A stretch of 51,655 nt of DNA from Clostridia bacterium (GTDB lineage: Bacteria > Bacillota > Clostridia > Christensenellales > Aristaeellaceae): contig JAFUBA010000084.1 in the NCBI GenBank assembly GCA_017460395.1, positions 1 to 51,655 of the forward strand, written 5' to 3'. Shown here in pieces: positions 7,803-16,566 of this stretch. The notes under the pieces are model-generated. The model did no database searches, was not told the origin of the DNA, and saw nothing but the letters and a program-made list of their open reading frames with translations. Every line of letters begins with the position of its first letter. Position 1 is the first letter of the stretch. A program made the translations under genes and the position numbers.

Positions 7803-9692
7803 ATGAAAATTCTTTTTACCGCCAGCGAGTGCGTGCCGTTCATCAAAACCGGCGGTCTGGCGGATGTGGTGGGTGCACTGGCACCGGTTCTGGCCGCAGA
7901 AGGCCATGATGTTCGCGTCATGATCCCCCTCTACAACGGCATTCAGGAGAATTTCGGGGATGAGATGACCCACGAGCTGGAGTTTGAGGTGCAGCTTGGC
8001 TGGCGCCGCCAGTACTGCGGCGTGGAGAAGCTGGTGCGCGACGGCGTCACCTATTACTTCATCGACAACAAGTTCTACTTCGGCCGCTCCTACATCTACG
8101 GCCTGGGCGGAGACGAGTATGAGCGCTTCGGCTTCTTCTGCCGCAGCTGCCTGAATGCTCTGCCGCTTCTGGACTTCCAGCCCGATGTCATCCATGCCCA
8201 CGACTGGCAGAGCGGCATGGTGCCGGCTCTTCTGAAGATCCAGTATGCACATCTGCCTTTCTTCAGCGGCATTCATACCATGTTCACCATCCACAACCTG
8301 CAGTACCAGGGCATCTTCGGCATCCGTGAGGTGCAGGATGTGCTGGGCCTGGGCGACAGCCTGTGGACCGATGACAAACTGGAGTGCTTTGGCTGCGCCA
8401 ACTTCCTCAAGGCCGGCCTCGTGTATTCCGACATCATCACCACCGTCAGCCCCTCCTATGCGGAAGAAATCCAGACCGCCTATTACGGCGAGCGCCTGGA
8501 AGGCCTCCTCAGGGCCCGCAAGCAGGAAGTCTACGGCGTGCTCAACGGGCTGGATGTGGTGGACTATGATCCGTCCAGGGACCAGAACATCGCCTCCACC
8601 TTCACCCCCGACGATCTGACTGGCAAGGCTGCCTGCAAGGCCGTCCTCCAGCAGGAGATGGATTTCGTGGTGGATCCCGATATCCCGATCATCGGCATGG
8701 TGGGACGTCTGACCAACCAGAAGGGTCTGGATCTGGTGGACTGCGTGATTTCGGACATCATGCAGGAGAATGTGCAGCTGGTGGTCCTTGGCATGGGCGA
8801 TAACCGCTATGTCAATCTGTTCATGTGGGCTTCGGACGAATTCAAGACCACAGATGCAGAGGGCAACGAAAAGCACCGCGTGGCAGCCCGCTTCTCCATG
8901 GACTCTGCCCTGGCACACAGGATTTATGCCGGCTGCGACATGTTCCTGATGCCCTCCCAGTTTGAGCCCTGCGGCCTGAGCCAGATGATCGCCCTGCGCT
9001 ATGGCACCATCCCGATCGTCCGCGAGACAGGCGGCCTGAGGGATACTGTCCTGGCCTACAATCCCGAAAACGGCGAAGGCAATGGCTTCACCTTCTTCAA
9101 TTACAACGCCCATGACATGCTCTATGTCATCCGCGAGGCCATTGAGTGCTATCACAACAACAAGGAAGTCTGGAAGACCCTGCAGCTACGCGGCATGACC
9201 ACGGACTTCAGCTGGACCCGTTCTGCAAACCGCTATCTGCAGCTCTATGCAGGCATGAGCGGCGCTTCCGAGATGCCCTCCTCCAGTGAGCCTGCCGAGA
9301 TTCCCGCGGAGGAAGCTCCCGTGGAAGTGGCACCCGTGGAAGAAAAGAAAACCAGGAAGGTAACGCGCAGGACTGCCAAGAAGGCTGAGGAGCCGAAGGC
9401 GGAGGATAAGCCCGACGAGGAGGCAAAGCCCGCAAAGAAGCGCGCCACCAGGAAGGCAGCGGAACCCAAGGCCGAGGAACAGCCTGCCGAGGAAGCAAAG
9501 CCTGCAAAGAAGCGCGCCACCAAGAAGGCTGAGGAGCCCAAGGCGGAAGACAAACCCGCCGAGGAAGCAAAGCCTGCCAGGAAGCGCACCACCAAGAAGG
9601 CCGAGGAGCCCAAGGCGGAGGAACAGCCCAAGGAGGCTAAGCCCGCCAGAAAGCGCGCCACGAAGAAGGCAGAAGAGCCGAAGGCTGAATAA
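7803..9692 (+). CDS. glgA: Glycogen synthase with Lys/Ala/Glu/Pro repeat tail
   Basis: Transfers glucose from ADP-glucose to the growing alpha-1,4-glucan. Residues 1 to about 480 are a complete GT5 glycogen synthase: the ADP-glucose binding KTGGLADV near residue 15, AHDWQSGMVPALL, TIHNLQYQG, GRLTNQKGLD and the C-terminal nucleotide-binding signature FEPCGLSQMIALRYG. Usual family length is about 480 residues, but this protein has 629. The extra ~148 residues are a low-complexity tail rich in Lys, Ala, Glu and Pro with a repeat of about 24 residues containing AKKRATKKAEEPKAE, resembling histone H1-like tails. The start at 7803 follows GTGAGGAG. It is the last gene of the glycogen cluster and ends before a clear terminator hairpin. 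The tail is probably disordered; its role is unknown. Confidence 0.95.
   Translation: MKILFTASECVPFIKTGGLADVVGALAPVLAAEGHDVRVMIPLYNGIQENFGDEMTHELEFEVQLGWRRQYCGVEKLVRDGVTYYFIDNKFYFGRSYIYGLGGDEYERFGFFCRSCLNALPLLDFQPDVIHAHDWQSGMVPALLKIQYAHLPFFSGIHTMFTIHNLQYQGIFGIREVQDVLGLGDSLWTDDKLECFGCANFLKAGLVYSDIITTVSPSYAEEIQTAYYGERLEGLLRARKQEVYGVLNGLDVVDYDPSRDQNIASTFTPDDLTGKAACKAVLQQEMDFVVDPDIPIIGMVGRLTNQKGLDLVDCVISDIMQENVQLVVLGMGDNRYVNLFMWASDEFKTTDAEGNEKHRVAARFSMDSALAHRIYAGCDMFLMPSQFEPCGLSQMIALRYGTIPIVRETGGLRDTVLAYNPENGEGNGFTFFNYNAHDMLYVIREAIECYHNNKEVWKTLQLRGMTTDFSWTRSANRYLQLYAGMSGASEMPSSSEPAEIPAEEAPVEVAPVEEKKTRKVTRRTAKKAEEPKAEDKPDEEAKPAKKRATRKAAEPKAEEQPAEEAKPAKKRATKKAEEPKAEDKPAEEAKPARKRTTKKAEEPKAEEQPKEAKPARKRATKKAEEPKAE
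9430..9690 (+). repeat. 72-base coding repeats in the glgA tail
   Basis: Units start near 9430, 9502, 9574 and 9643, with spacings of 72, 72 and 69 bases. Each encodes a variant of PA(K/R)KR(A/T)TKKAEEPKAE followed by a short acidic stretch. Degenerate copies extend leftward to about 9370. The repeat makes the gene prone to length change by slippage or recombination. Confidence 0.9.
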
Positions 9693-9710
9693 GGAAAACG
9701 ATATAGATAA

Positions 9711-9743
9711 GGGGACCTGCCCCATGGACAGGTCCCCTTTCTC
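9711..9743 (+). terminator. Terminator after glgA
   Basis: GGGGACCTG (9711-9719) pairs with CAGGTCCCC (9729-9737) around a 9-base loop, then TTTCTCC. It starts 18 bases after the glgA stop. An in-frame ATG for the next gene falls inside its loop (9724), which argues against that start. Confidence 0.8.
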
Positions 9744-9777
9744 CATCCAGAACAGGAAAAAAGGAGCAGAAGCAGAG

Positions 9778-12339
9778 ATGAAAATCACAATGGCCGGTGG
9801 CGCCATGGAGGTTGGCGGCAGCTGTATCTTCCTGCAGATTCAGGGGTATGGCATTCTGATGGATGCGGGGATCAGGCAGGGCAGCGGGCGGGACCCACTG
9901 CCGGATTTCTACACGATTCAGCAGCTGGGCGGCGTGGATGCCATTGTGATCAGTCATGCGCACATGGACCATACAGGATCGCTGCCGGTGATCAGCAAGG
10001 CATACCCCTCGGCTCCGATCTACATGAACACCATGACACGGGACCTGACGAGGATCCTCCTCTATGACAGCCTCAAGATCATGGACCGGCGGGAGGAGGA
10101 GATCCCGCACTATTCGGAGGATGATGTGGTCCAGATGCTGGACCGGATTCGCTGCGTGCCATGGCAGGCCAGCACGGAGATTTTGCCGGGTGTCCACATG
10201 AACATGTACCCTGCGGGACACATTGCGGGCGCCACCAGCGTCTATCTGATCACCGATGAGGGGTCCGTGTTCTATACCGGAGACCTGTCCTCCTTCCCTC
10301 AGCGCACGATTGAAGGCGCCAGGATCCCGAAGCTCCGACCAGATGTCATGATCACCGAGTCCACCTACGGAGACCGCCTGCATGCAAACCGGCAGGCGGA
10401 GGAGATCCGTCTGATTTCACTGCTGAAAAGCTGTATTTCGGAGGGAAAGAAGGTGCTGATTCCGGCCTTTGCCCTGGGACGCGCGCAGGAAGTGCTGCTG
10501 ATCCTTAGAAGCGCCTTTCAGAACCATGAGCTGCCGGAGGTGCCGGTGTATGTGGACGGCATGGTCCGGGACATCAATCGGGCCTACAAGCTCAATCCCA
10601 CCTTCCTGCGAAATGCCCTTGGCAAGCGGATCATGAAGGGCAATGAACCCTTCTACACAGACACGATACAGGCCGTGGAGCCCATGCAGAAGCGGGAGGA
10701 GATCCTTCAGCAGAAGGGGCCGTTGATCATCGTGTCGTCCTCCGGCATGCTGACCGGCGGACCGTCGGTTCTGTATGCAAGGCTTCTGTGCCAGCGGGAG
10801 GATGCGGCGATCATCATCACGGGCTATCAGGATGAAGAGTCGCCGGGCCGCGCGCTTCTGAACATGCTCGGGGAGGAAGCAAAGGAGCGGACCATCACGC
10901 TGGAGGGCGTCAGCATGCCGGTCAAGTGCCAGGTGGAGATGGTGGGCCTTTCTGCGCACGGGGATCAGAGCGAGCTGGCCGGTCTCGTGGAGAAACTGTC
11001 GCCAAGGTATGTGGTGCTGGTGCACGGTGATCCCACGGCGATTGCAGCCCTTGGCACACAGATATCCACGGACTGGCGCAGGCGGGTCATGCAGCCCGTG
11101 GTCGGGGAAACCCTGGACATTACGCTGAAAACCCGGAGGGAACAGCTGAAGAGCACGGTGCCCTTCATGATGAACCGCAAAGATGCCCTGGACGCGGACG
11201 GGTGCAGATTGCTCTGGGAGGCGTGGCGAAGGGAATGCCCGCTTCGTCCCATGACCTTGGAGGAGATCGACCAGGTATGGCGGGGGACATATTTCAGCCG
11301 GGGAGCAGACCTGGGTGGACTTCAGGATGTGCTTCTGGAAAGTCCCTATTTTGAACGCAGCGAGAAGCGGCTGTATATGTTCGTAGCCCGGGATCCTGAG
11401 GCCGTGGAGGAGGATCTGAAGCCGAAGGAGATCACCATCCAGGAGCTGGAAGCCGCAGCCAGAGAAGTCGTGCAAACCATGCTGCCCGGGACCGAGGTCA
11501 AAAAGTATGGATACTACATGGACCGGAAGACCGTGCAGCTGAATCTGGACTTCCCGGATGCACTCCTGCCGGAACAGCTGAGGGATGCGCAGAAACTGTT
11601 CATGGAAAAAACGGGTTTTGACCTGACCGTGAATGCGAGCATGAATTTTACAGCCGCCCAGGGGCTTCTGAGAGGGCTGTTTGAAGGAAAGGTCAGCCGG
11701 ATTTCCTACTTCGCCGAGCGGAAGGAGTACCAGGTCACACTGGGGGAGGCGGTAGAACAGCCGGAGAAGGCGATTCAGGCTTTCCGTGCTGAGACCGGAT
11801 GGAATGTGATCGTCAGGATGCCGGGCAGGGATGTGGTGTCGACAGGTGAATCCTGGGCTCAGGCTTCAGGAAAAACAGAGGCAGGAGATACCGGCGCCGC
11901 TATATCTGCTCAGGAGGACTGGTTCCCCGGCGGAAAGACCATGCTGGAACAGAATTTTGCACTCAGCTGCGTGGACATGGCTTTCCAGGATCAGGTGATC
12001 AGACCATACAAGGTGGGCCTCAAAACGGATGCCATGGGACGCTACATGGAGCTGTCTTTCCTGACGCCGGCCCTCGGCAGGCGGGTCAGTGAGGTGCTGC
12101 GGAAGACAGCCGTGGATACTGGCTGGCGCATGCACATTGCGGAGCAGCCCAATCAGAATGAGCTTCTGGGCATGGCGGATGCAATGTGCCGGTCATATGG
12201 CCTGACGCCCATGAAAATGCCCTCCTACATGCCTGTCACGCGTTCAGTGCAGGTGCGGCTGCCGGTCGGTCAGGAGATTCCGGAAGAGATGGAAAAAGAA
12301 TTTGAGGAGAAAACCGGCTGCAGGATTGCACGAAAATGA
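9778..12339 (+). CDS. Beta-CASP metallo-beta-lactamase RNase-like, long C-terminus
   Basis: An 853-residue protein. Residues 1 to about 460 form a metallo-beta-lactamase/beta-CASP nuclease core like that of CPSF73-type RNA-processing enzymes: the zinc motif HAHMDH (residues 60-65), PAGHIAGA, YTGD, ESTYGDR, PAFALGRAQE, SSSGMLTGG and the late His of SAHGDQ (His394). The remaining ~390 residues are not part of the usual family, which is about 450-550 residues long. This region holds four similar beta-alpha-beta units, at about 586-620, 651-682, 756-790 and 822-853, each with a TG(F/W/C) turn after a helix. ATG 9778 is chosen because AAGGAG (9761-9766) precedes it and the earlier ATG 9724 lies in a terminator loop. 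Probably an RNA endo/exonuclease; the repeats may bind RNA (inference). Confidence 0.88.
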   Translation: MKITMAGGAMEVGGSCIFLQIQGYGILMDAGIRQGSGRDPLPDFYTIQQLGGVDAIVISHAHMDHTGSLPVISKAYPSAPIYMNTMTRDLTRILLYDSLKIMDRREEEIPHYSEDDVVQMLDRIRCVPWQASTEILPGVHMNMYPAGHIAGATSVYLITDEGSVFYTGDLSSFPQRTIEGARIPKLRPDVMITESTYGDRLHANRQAEEIRLISLLKSCISEGKKVLIPAFALGRAQEVLLILRSAFQNHELPEVPVYVDGMVRDINRAYKLNPTFLRNALGKRIMKGNEPFYTDTIQAVEPMQKREEILQQKGPLIIVSSSGMLTGGPSVLYARLLCQREDAAIIITGYQDEESPGRALLNMLGEEAKERTITLEGVSMPVKCQVEMVGLSAHGDQSELAGLVEKLSPRYVVLVHGDPTAIAALGTQISTDWRRRVMQPVVGETLDITLKTRREQLKSTVPFMMNRKDALDADGCRLLWEAWRRECPLRPMTLEEIDQVWRGTYFSRGADLGGLQDVLLESPYFERSEKRLYMFVARDPEAVEEDLKPKEITIQELEAAAREVVQTMLPGTEVKKYGYYMDRKTVQLNLDFPDALLPEQLRDAQKLFMEKTGFDLTVNASMNFTAAQGLLRGLFEGKVSRISYFAERKEYQVTLGEAVEQPEKAIQAFRAETGWNVIVRMPGRDVVSTGESWAQASGKTEAGDTGAAISAQEDWFPGGKTMLEQNFALSCVDMAFQDQVIRPYKVGLKTDAMGRYMELSFLTPALGRRVSEVLRKTAVDTGWRMHIAEQPNQNELLGMADAMCRSYGLTPMKMPSYMPVTRSVQVRLPVGQEIPEEMEKEFEEKTGCRIARK

Positions 12340-12781
12340 ATCATGCTTCCTGAAGACTGCGTTCAACCACAAGTTGATATCTATACATGCCCGATTGTGC
12401 TAAGATGGCTACGAAAGAGAAAAACGACATAAAAACCAGGAAGTGAGCATGTACACACGTTGCTTCTTGGTGATAGTGTCGACCATGAAAGGAAAATTGA
12501 ATATGGCAGTTGAAGAAGCAAGATGTTTCTCACTGTCAATTGCCATTTTCTCTGGAAGAAGGGCATTAAAGGTCCGCATAGATCAGTCAAGGATCAATGG
12601 ATAGAAACATTATTTGGCATGATACGCACTCTTTTTCTCCCCCCCACAAATAGGACGGACTCTTCTGTATTATCATAAATGAGCAGCAACCCAATGGCCT
12701 GCTTTCACCTTGAGGTGCTGCTCATGCGTCCTGCCGGGTCCTGGTGGTTGAAGAAGGAAGGAGGGAATGGTTTGAGCGAAT

Positions 12782-13033
12782 ATGGAACTGACCGCAGCGG
12801 CATTTCTGGCCAGACGCAGCAAGGAGGTCCGACGCGGGAAGCGTTCGGGGAGAAACCTTCATCATCCCGGGCACAGGTGGAATGGACTGGCCCATGAATC
12901 GGGGGATTCTTTCCAAACAAGTGCCCAGGGCGAGATCGTGGATTCGAACGGCATTGCCAGGAGTGCAACGAAAAAAACGCTCGGCACGCTGTTCCATGAA
13001 AACAGTCACGACTACAGCGCGCAGTTCTTCTGA
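12782..13033 (+). pseudogene. Broken fragment with HExxH motif
   Basis: An open frame of 83 codons whose last ~30 residues (…KKTLGTLFHENSHDYSAQFF) carry the zinc-peptidase motif HENSH and then stop abruptly. The upstream half is compositionally odd, and a neighbouring frame (12679-12897) also reads as protein-like, which suggests an old frameshift. The motif HENSHDYS is similar in form to HESLHQWS of the metallopeptidase gene at 29868-31067, so this may be the remnant of a related effector gene. No convincing ribosome binding site. Weak evidence overall. Confidence 0.35.
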
Positions 13034-13100
13034 TAAGATGACTATGCAGAAAGAAGCGACAAAAAAACATAAAACGCATACCAACTCGGCAAAATACGCA

Positions 13101-13129
13101 TTTACACACATTTGTCATGGTGTTAGAAT
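13101..13129 (+). promoter_or_regulatory. Sigma-A-type promoter for the accessory block
   Basis: TTTACA (13101-13106) and TAGAAT (13124-13129) are separated by exactly 17 bases, each one mismatch from consensus. Transcription would start near 13136, leaving a leader of about 100 bases before the kinase gene. Confidence 0.7.
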
Positions 13130-13236
13130 CGGACACGAGTGTGAGTGCAGACAACCGAAAAGACCGATCTGAAATGTGTATACGGGGAAGCGGGCGGCTT
13201 CCATGCAAGTGCAAAGCACAGGAAGGGGATATAAAG

Positions 13237-14601
13237 ATGGAACTGAGTGCTAAGACAGTCCTTTTTACAGAAGACGGACGGGAAGTCACGGTTCTGAAAA
13301 CAATCTCCCTGAATGGGGGATCTGCGGATGTGTACAAGGTCAGTGCGGCTGGGAAAGACTATGCTCTGAAATGGTTCAAGCTGACAAACTGCGTATGGGG
13401 TAGTGAAACGGAAAACCATGTAAGGATGCTCATGCAGAAGGGAGCACCGGGAGATAACTTCAGCTGGCCTCTGGCTCTTGTATCGGAGAAGAAAAAGGCG
13501 GAAGCGGGAGACACACTGGGCTATTTGATGCCCCTGATGCCGGACAACTTCTTTGATATGAAGTACTTTCTGCAGGGAAGTGACAAGCCGAAGGCCAAGA
13601 GCTTTGAAACATATTATGCTCAGCTGAGTGCCTGCATTGAGCTCGCGTACAACATGTCTATACTGCATCTGGCTGGATGGTGCTATCAGGATCTGAATCA
13701 CGGCAATTTTGGCTTTGATCCCAAAACCGGCAAAGTGTTTATCCTGGACGTGGATCCCATCATTGTTGATGAGCCCAAGGCCAATACGGATGTCAAAGGC
13801 ATGAGAGGCTATATGGCACCCGAGATCCCGAGAGGCAAGTATCGGGGCCATCCTTCCCGCCTGACGGATTACTATTCGCTGGCAGTGATTCTCTACCGTC
13901 TGATGTTCATTTCCCATCCCATGGAAGGAAAGCGCTGCGCGGAATGCCCCATGTGGACAGATGAAGCGGAAGAGTATCTCTATGAGATTCATCCTGTGTT
14001 CTGCTATGATCCAAAGAATACCAGCAACCGTCCGAATACAGAATGGGGTACAGATGCCTATCTGCGGTGGAACATCTGGCCTAAGGCACTGCAGGACAAA
14101 TTTATCCAGGCATTTACGGATGGAGTGGACAATCCCAATCTCCGAGTCACGGATCTTTCCTGGATCGGCATCTTCTCAAGGATCCGGAATTTGCTCCTGG
14201 ATATCCCGAACTATCACGAGCATCTGGTGGATTTTAATAACAGCAAATCGATCCCACCCTTCTGCATGAAGATGACGCATTTCGTGAAGAACCACGAAAT
14301 AGGTGTGTCTGCGCTCTATCCAGGGAAAACGTTCTATCTGCATACCGTGACAGACGATGTAAAAGATATTCATACTCCGGCTATTGCAGTGGCATACGAC
14401 AGTGCAAAGCGCCAGATGCTGTTGAAAAACTATACGCAGGAGACATGGCAGGTCTTCTTCCCCGGGCAGCCGCAGGATCAGGCGATTCGTCCATGCCCGC
14501 CGGGTGGTATATTCCCGATCATGGACGGCGTCCAGATACAGTTCCGCAAGACTGCAGATACAAACTATGTAGCGAAGATTACAGATCCAAAGAAGACCTG
14601 A
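13237..14601 (+). CDS. Ser/Thr protein kinase (TerY-P type)
   Basis: A 454-residue soluble protein with an N-terminal eukaryotic-type kinase domain (about residues 15-270). Visible elements are the ATP-anchoring Lys45 in YALKWFK, a catalytic loop YQDLNHGN with Asp152 and Asn157, a metal-binding DVD (Asp171) in place of DFG, and MAPE closing the activation segment. All residues needed for phosphotransfer are present. The C-terminal ~180 residues are unrecognised and may bind a partner. ATG 13237 follows GGAAGGGG (13221-13228). It is first in the block, 22 bases before a vWA gene, the arrangement seen in TerY-P triads (kinase, vWA, PP2C). Substrates are likely among the FHA, vWA or ATPase proteins downstream (inference). 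Confidence 0.85.
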   Translation: MELSAKTVLFTEDGREVTVLKTISLNGGSADVYKVSAAGKDYALKWFKLTNCVWGSETENHVRMLMQKGAPGDNFSWPLALVSEKKKAEAGDTLGYLMPLMPDNFFDMKYFLQGSDKPKAKSFETYYAQLSACIELAYNMSILHLAGWCYQDLNHGNFGFDPKTGKVFILDVDPIIVDEPKANTDVKGMRGYMAPEIPRGKYRGHPSRLTDYYSLAVILYRLMFISHPMEGKRCAECPMWTDEAEEYLYEIHPVFCYDPKNTSNRPNTEWGTDAYLRWNIWPKALQDKFIQAFTDGVDNPNLRVTDLSWIGIFSRIRNLLLDIPNYHEHLVDFNNSKSIPPFCMKMTHFVKNHEIGVSALYPGKTFYLHTVTDDVKDIHTPAIAVAYDSAKRQMLLKNYTQETWQVFFPGQPQDQAIRPCPPGGIFPIMDGVQIQFRKTADTNYVAKITDPKKT

Positions 14602-14623
14602 TAAATCGAAAGGAAGAGTATAC

Positions 14624-15721
14624 ATGTCCGAAAACTTTAATCCCTTTGGGGATGAACAGCAGCCGTTTCTGCCACCGAAGATGCCCACACAGGGCCAGGA
14701 AAAAATGCTGTTGGTTGTCTTTGTCATCGACAATTCCAGAACCATGGAGGGAGCTCCGATTGCCGCTGTGAACAGTGCACTCATGGAGACCATCTCCAGC
14801 CTCAAGGAATTCAGTGACAATAATCCTGTCAACCTGCAGATTGCGATCATGACCTTTACGGATCATGCTGAATGGCTGCAACCTTGTGAGAGGCTGACAA
14901 AGGATTTCTATATACGTACCATTGATGTACAGGCAGGTTACACAAACTACAGTGCAGCCTACACCCTGCTCAATGAGGCGATGAGTAAATCGGGGCTCAT
15001 GAACTATTCAGGCAAGAAAGCTGCGCCTGCCATCATCTTCATGACAGATGGCAAGCCGGATGATGAACTGCTCCTTGAGTCAAAAATGGAGCAGCTCAAA
15101 CAGAACGGATATTTTCTTCAGTCCGTGCGCAGTGCCATTCTGGTGGGCGATGCCGCGCAGAGCCCTGAGGCACGTAAATATATGACTGCTTTTACAGGCA
15201 GTGAGAAGCGAGTGTATGATTCACCAAATCCCAGTGACATCATCAACACCCTTGAACTGGCCACGATTCACACGGTGATCGGCGGAGGGAATGATGATGA
15301 GAATGTGCCTCCAGAGCCCCCAACACCGCCTGTGGACCCCGTGTGGCCTGGGAATCCGCCATTTTCCGGCTTCCCGCCAGTGGAACCGGGACCGAGCCCA
15401 ATTCCGTTCCCGGGCAATGACAGCAGCAATCCCTACCCGGGAACTGATCCGGTCGCCCCGGTCAACCCGTTCCCGGTTAATGACAGCAGCATTCCTTTCC
15501 TGGGAACCGATCCGGTCGCCCCGGTCAATCCCTTCCCAGATGGTAACGATACCCCATTGATGCCTGTCACAAAATCAGATAATCCCCTGGATGTTCCCTC
15601 TTTTCCTGGGGTGACGGGGAACACAGATGCAGATATCTATACAGAGAACATGCCGCTTCCGGATACATTCGATGATCTGTTCGGGAAGACATATGACACG
15701 GATGATGGAATACCTGACTAA
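14624..15721 (+). CDS. TerY-like vWA protein with proline-rich tail
   Basis: A 365-residue protein. The von Willebrand A domain spans about residues 25-220, with a metal-dependent adhesion site of the form DxSxT (Asp36, Ser38, Thr40 in FVIDNSRTM) and FMTDGKPDD further on. The C-terminal ~140 residues are a Pro/Gly/Asn/Asp-rich low-complexity tail containing a duplicated 21-residue unit (GTDPVAPVNPFP), ending in an acidic stretch. No signal peptide, so probably cytoplasmic. It follows the kinase by 22 bases. vWA proteins of this type bind partners via a metal ion; here a scaffold or phospho-controlled switch is likely (inference). Confidence 0.82.
   Translation: MSENFNPFGDEQQPFLPPKMPTQGQEKMLLVVFVIDNSRTMEGAPIAAVNSALMETISSLKEFSDNNPVNLQIAIMTFTDHAEWLQPCERLTKDFYIRTIDVQAGYTNYSAAYTLLNEAMSKSGLMNYSGKKAAPAIIFMTDGKPDDELLLESKMEQLKQNGYFLQSVRSAILVGDAAQSPEARKYMTAFTGSEKRVYDSPNPSDIINTLELATIHTVIGGGNDDENVPPEPPTPPVDPVWPGNPPFSGFPPVEPGPSPIPFPGNDSSNPYPGTDPVAPVNPFPVNDSSIPFLGTDPVAPVNPFPDGNDTPLMPVTKSDNPLDVPSFPGVTGNTDADIYTENMPLPDTFDDLFGKTYDTDDGIPD
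15416..15541 (+). repeat. 63-base tandem duplication in vWA gene
   Basis: Two consecutive copies, 15416-15478 and 15479-15541, encode NDSSxPxxGTDPVAPVNPFP with few differences. Both keep the reading frame. Confidence 0.85.
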
Positions 15722-15751
15722 CAACAGTAAACCGGCTGGCAGAGCGAAACT

Positions 15752-16486
15752 GTGTGGACAAAAGGCGGAGGGGAGGGGACGGATCTGGGCGGACAGATAC
15801 ATCTGGGGTTTGCAGTTGATACATCTGTGAGCATGGCCAGTGAGCTCATCTCCTCTGCAAACACGCTTCTGGCTGAAACGTTTTCGGCACTAAGGGACTT
15901 TTGCAGCACGAGCACCCTGAATGTTTATGGGACGGTGCTCGTGTTCGGTGCAAGCTGTCGGGTGATTCAGCCAATGACGAGTGCAGAGCGTCTGACATGC
16001 CCGCCGCTTCGCATTGGAAGCGATATGGAGAATAATGCCAGTTACACCCGCCTGCTTCCTCTGATCATGGACCGCAATGTGCATCTGGATGATTATGCTG
16101 TGGAACGGTTGCCCGCGCAGAGTAGCGCGACTCGTTCACTGGGTGCAAAGGTGCAGTCATGGGGCCGTAGTGTCACATCGGATGGTTTCTGTCTGTGCCT
16201 GTTCACCGATGGTATGCTGAGTGAAAAGAGTATTCTTATCCGTAATCATCTGGGCAAAGCCTTGTTTCTGAATGCAGCGCGGGAACATCGGTTTCTGGTT
16301 CGCATTGGCAGCCGCGCGGAGTGGATGACCATGCCGCAGGACAGAATTCAGGCGATCCTGGGAGACGGAAGTGTGCAGAGTGCACAGGTCTGGCCACAGC
16401 AGTTTCCCCAGCAGTTGGTAGGTCTGCTCACAGACTGGGAAGAAGAACTCTTGGGAAAAGAAAGCTTTCACTCAGTGTTTGATTGA
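15752..16486 (+). CDS. Divergent vWA-domain protein
   Basis: About 244 residues, nearly all one vWA-like domain. The metal site reads FAVDTSVSM (Asp23, Ser25, Ser27) and a later LFTDGMLS supplies the conserved Asp. Similarity to the two flanking vWA genes is low outside these motifs. The start is uncertain. GTG 15752 opens the frame, but a very strong Shine-Dalgarno (GGAGGGGAGGGG, about 15767-15779) lies inside it, just upstream of an in-frame CTG at 15785, so a non-standard start is possible. It lies 30 bases after one vWA gene and 80 before another. Probably a partner or paralogue of the neighbouring TerY-like proteins. Confidence 0.7.
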   Translation: MWTKGGGEGTDLGGQIHLGFAVDTSVSMASELISSANTLLAETFSALRDFCSTSTLNVYGTVLVFGASCRVIQPMTSAERLTCPPLRIGSDMENNASYTRLLPLIMDRNVHLDDYAVERLPAQSSATRSLGAKVQSWGRSVTSDGFCLCLFTDGMLSEKSILIRNHLGKALFLNAAREHRFLVRIGSRAEWMTMPQDRIQAILGDGSVQSAQVWPQQFPQQLVGLLTDWEEELLGKESFHSVFD

Positions 16487-16566
16487 GACCGCATGGGAAG
16501 CCGTCTGGATAAGAAGTGCATTTCAATTAGTAGAAATCGATTGGAAGAGAATGAAAGGAGAAAAAC

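Larger units (their letters stand above)
12340..13236. other. Gene-poor left flank of the accessory gene block
   Basis: About 900 bases without a convincing intact gene separate the RNase-like gene from the 26-kb accessory block. Contents: a degenerate HExxH-encoding fragment (12782-13033), an imperfect inverted repeat (GAGCAGCA at 12681-12688 and TGCTGCTC at 12716-12723), and a good promoter (13101-13129). No integrase, transposase or tRNA was found, so I cannot define an attachment site. Confidence 0.6.

Noticed and set aside
9370-9690. CRISPR-like regular repeats
   Set aside because: The 72-base repeat is coding, without spacers, and belongs to the glgA tail.
9186-9806. Minus-strand frames opposite the glgA tail (Leu/Gly or Ala/Ser-rich)
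   Set aside because: Low-complexity antisense translations of the KAEP repeat; not genes.
12485-12604. 39-codon open frame in the gene-poor region
   Set aside because: No Shine-Dalgarno sequence and no similarity; length is within chance expectation.
12681-12723. Terminal inverted repeats of an insertion sequence
   Set aside because: A single short imperfect repeat with no transposase frame or flanking target duplication.
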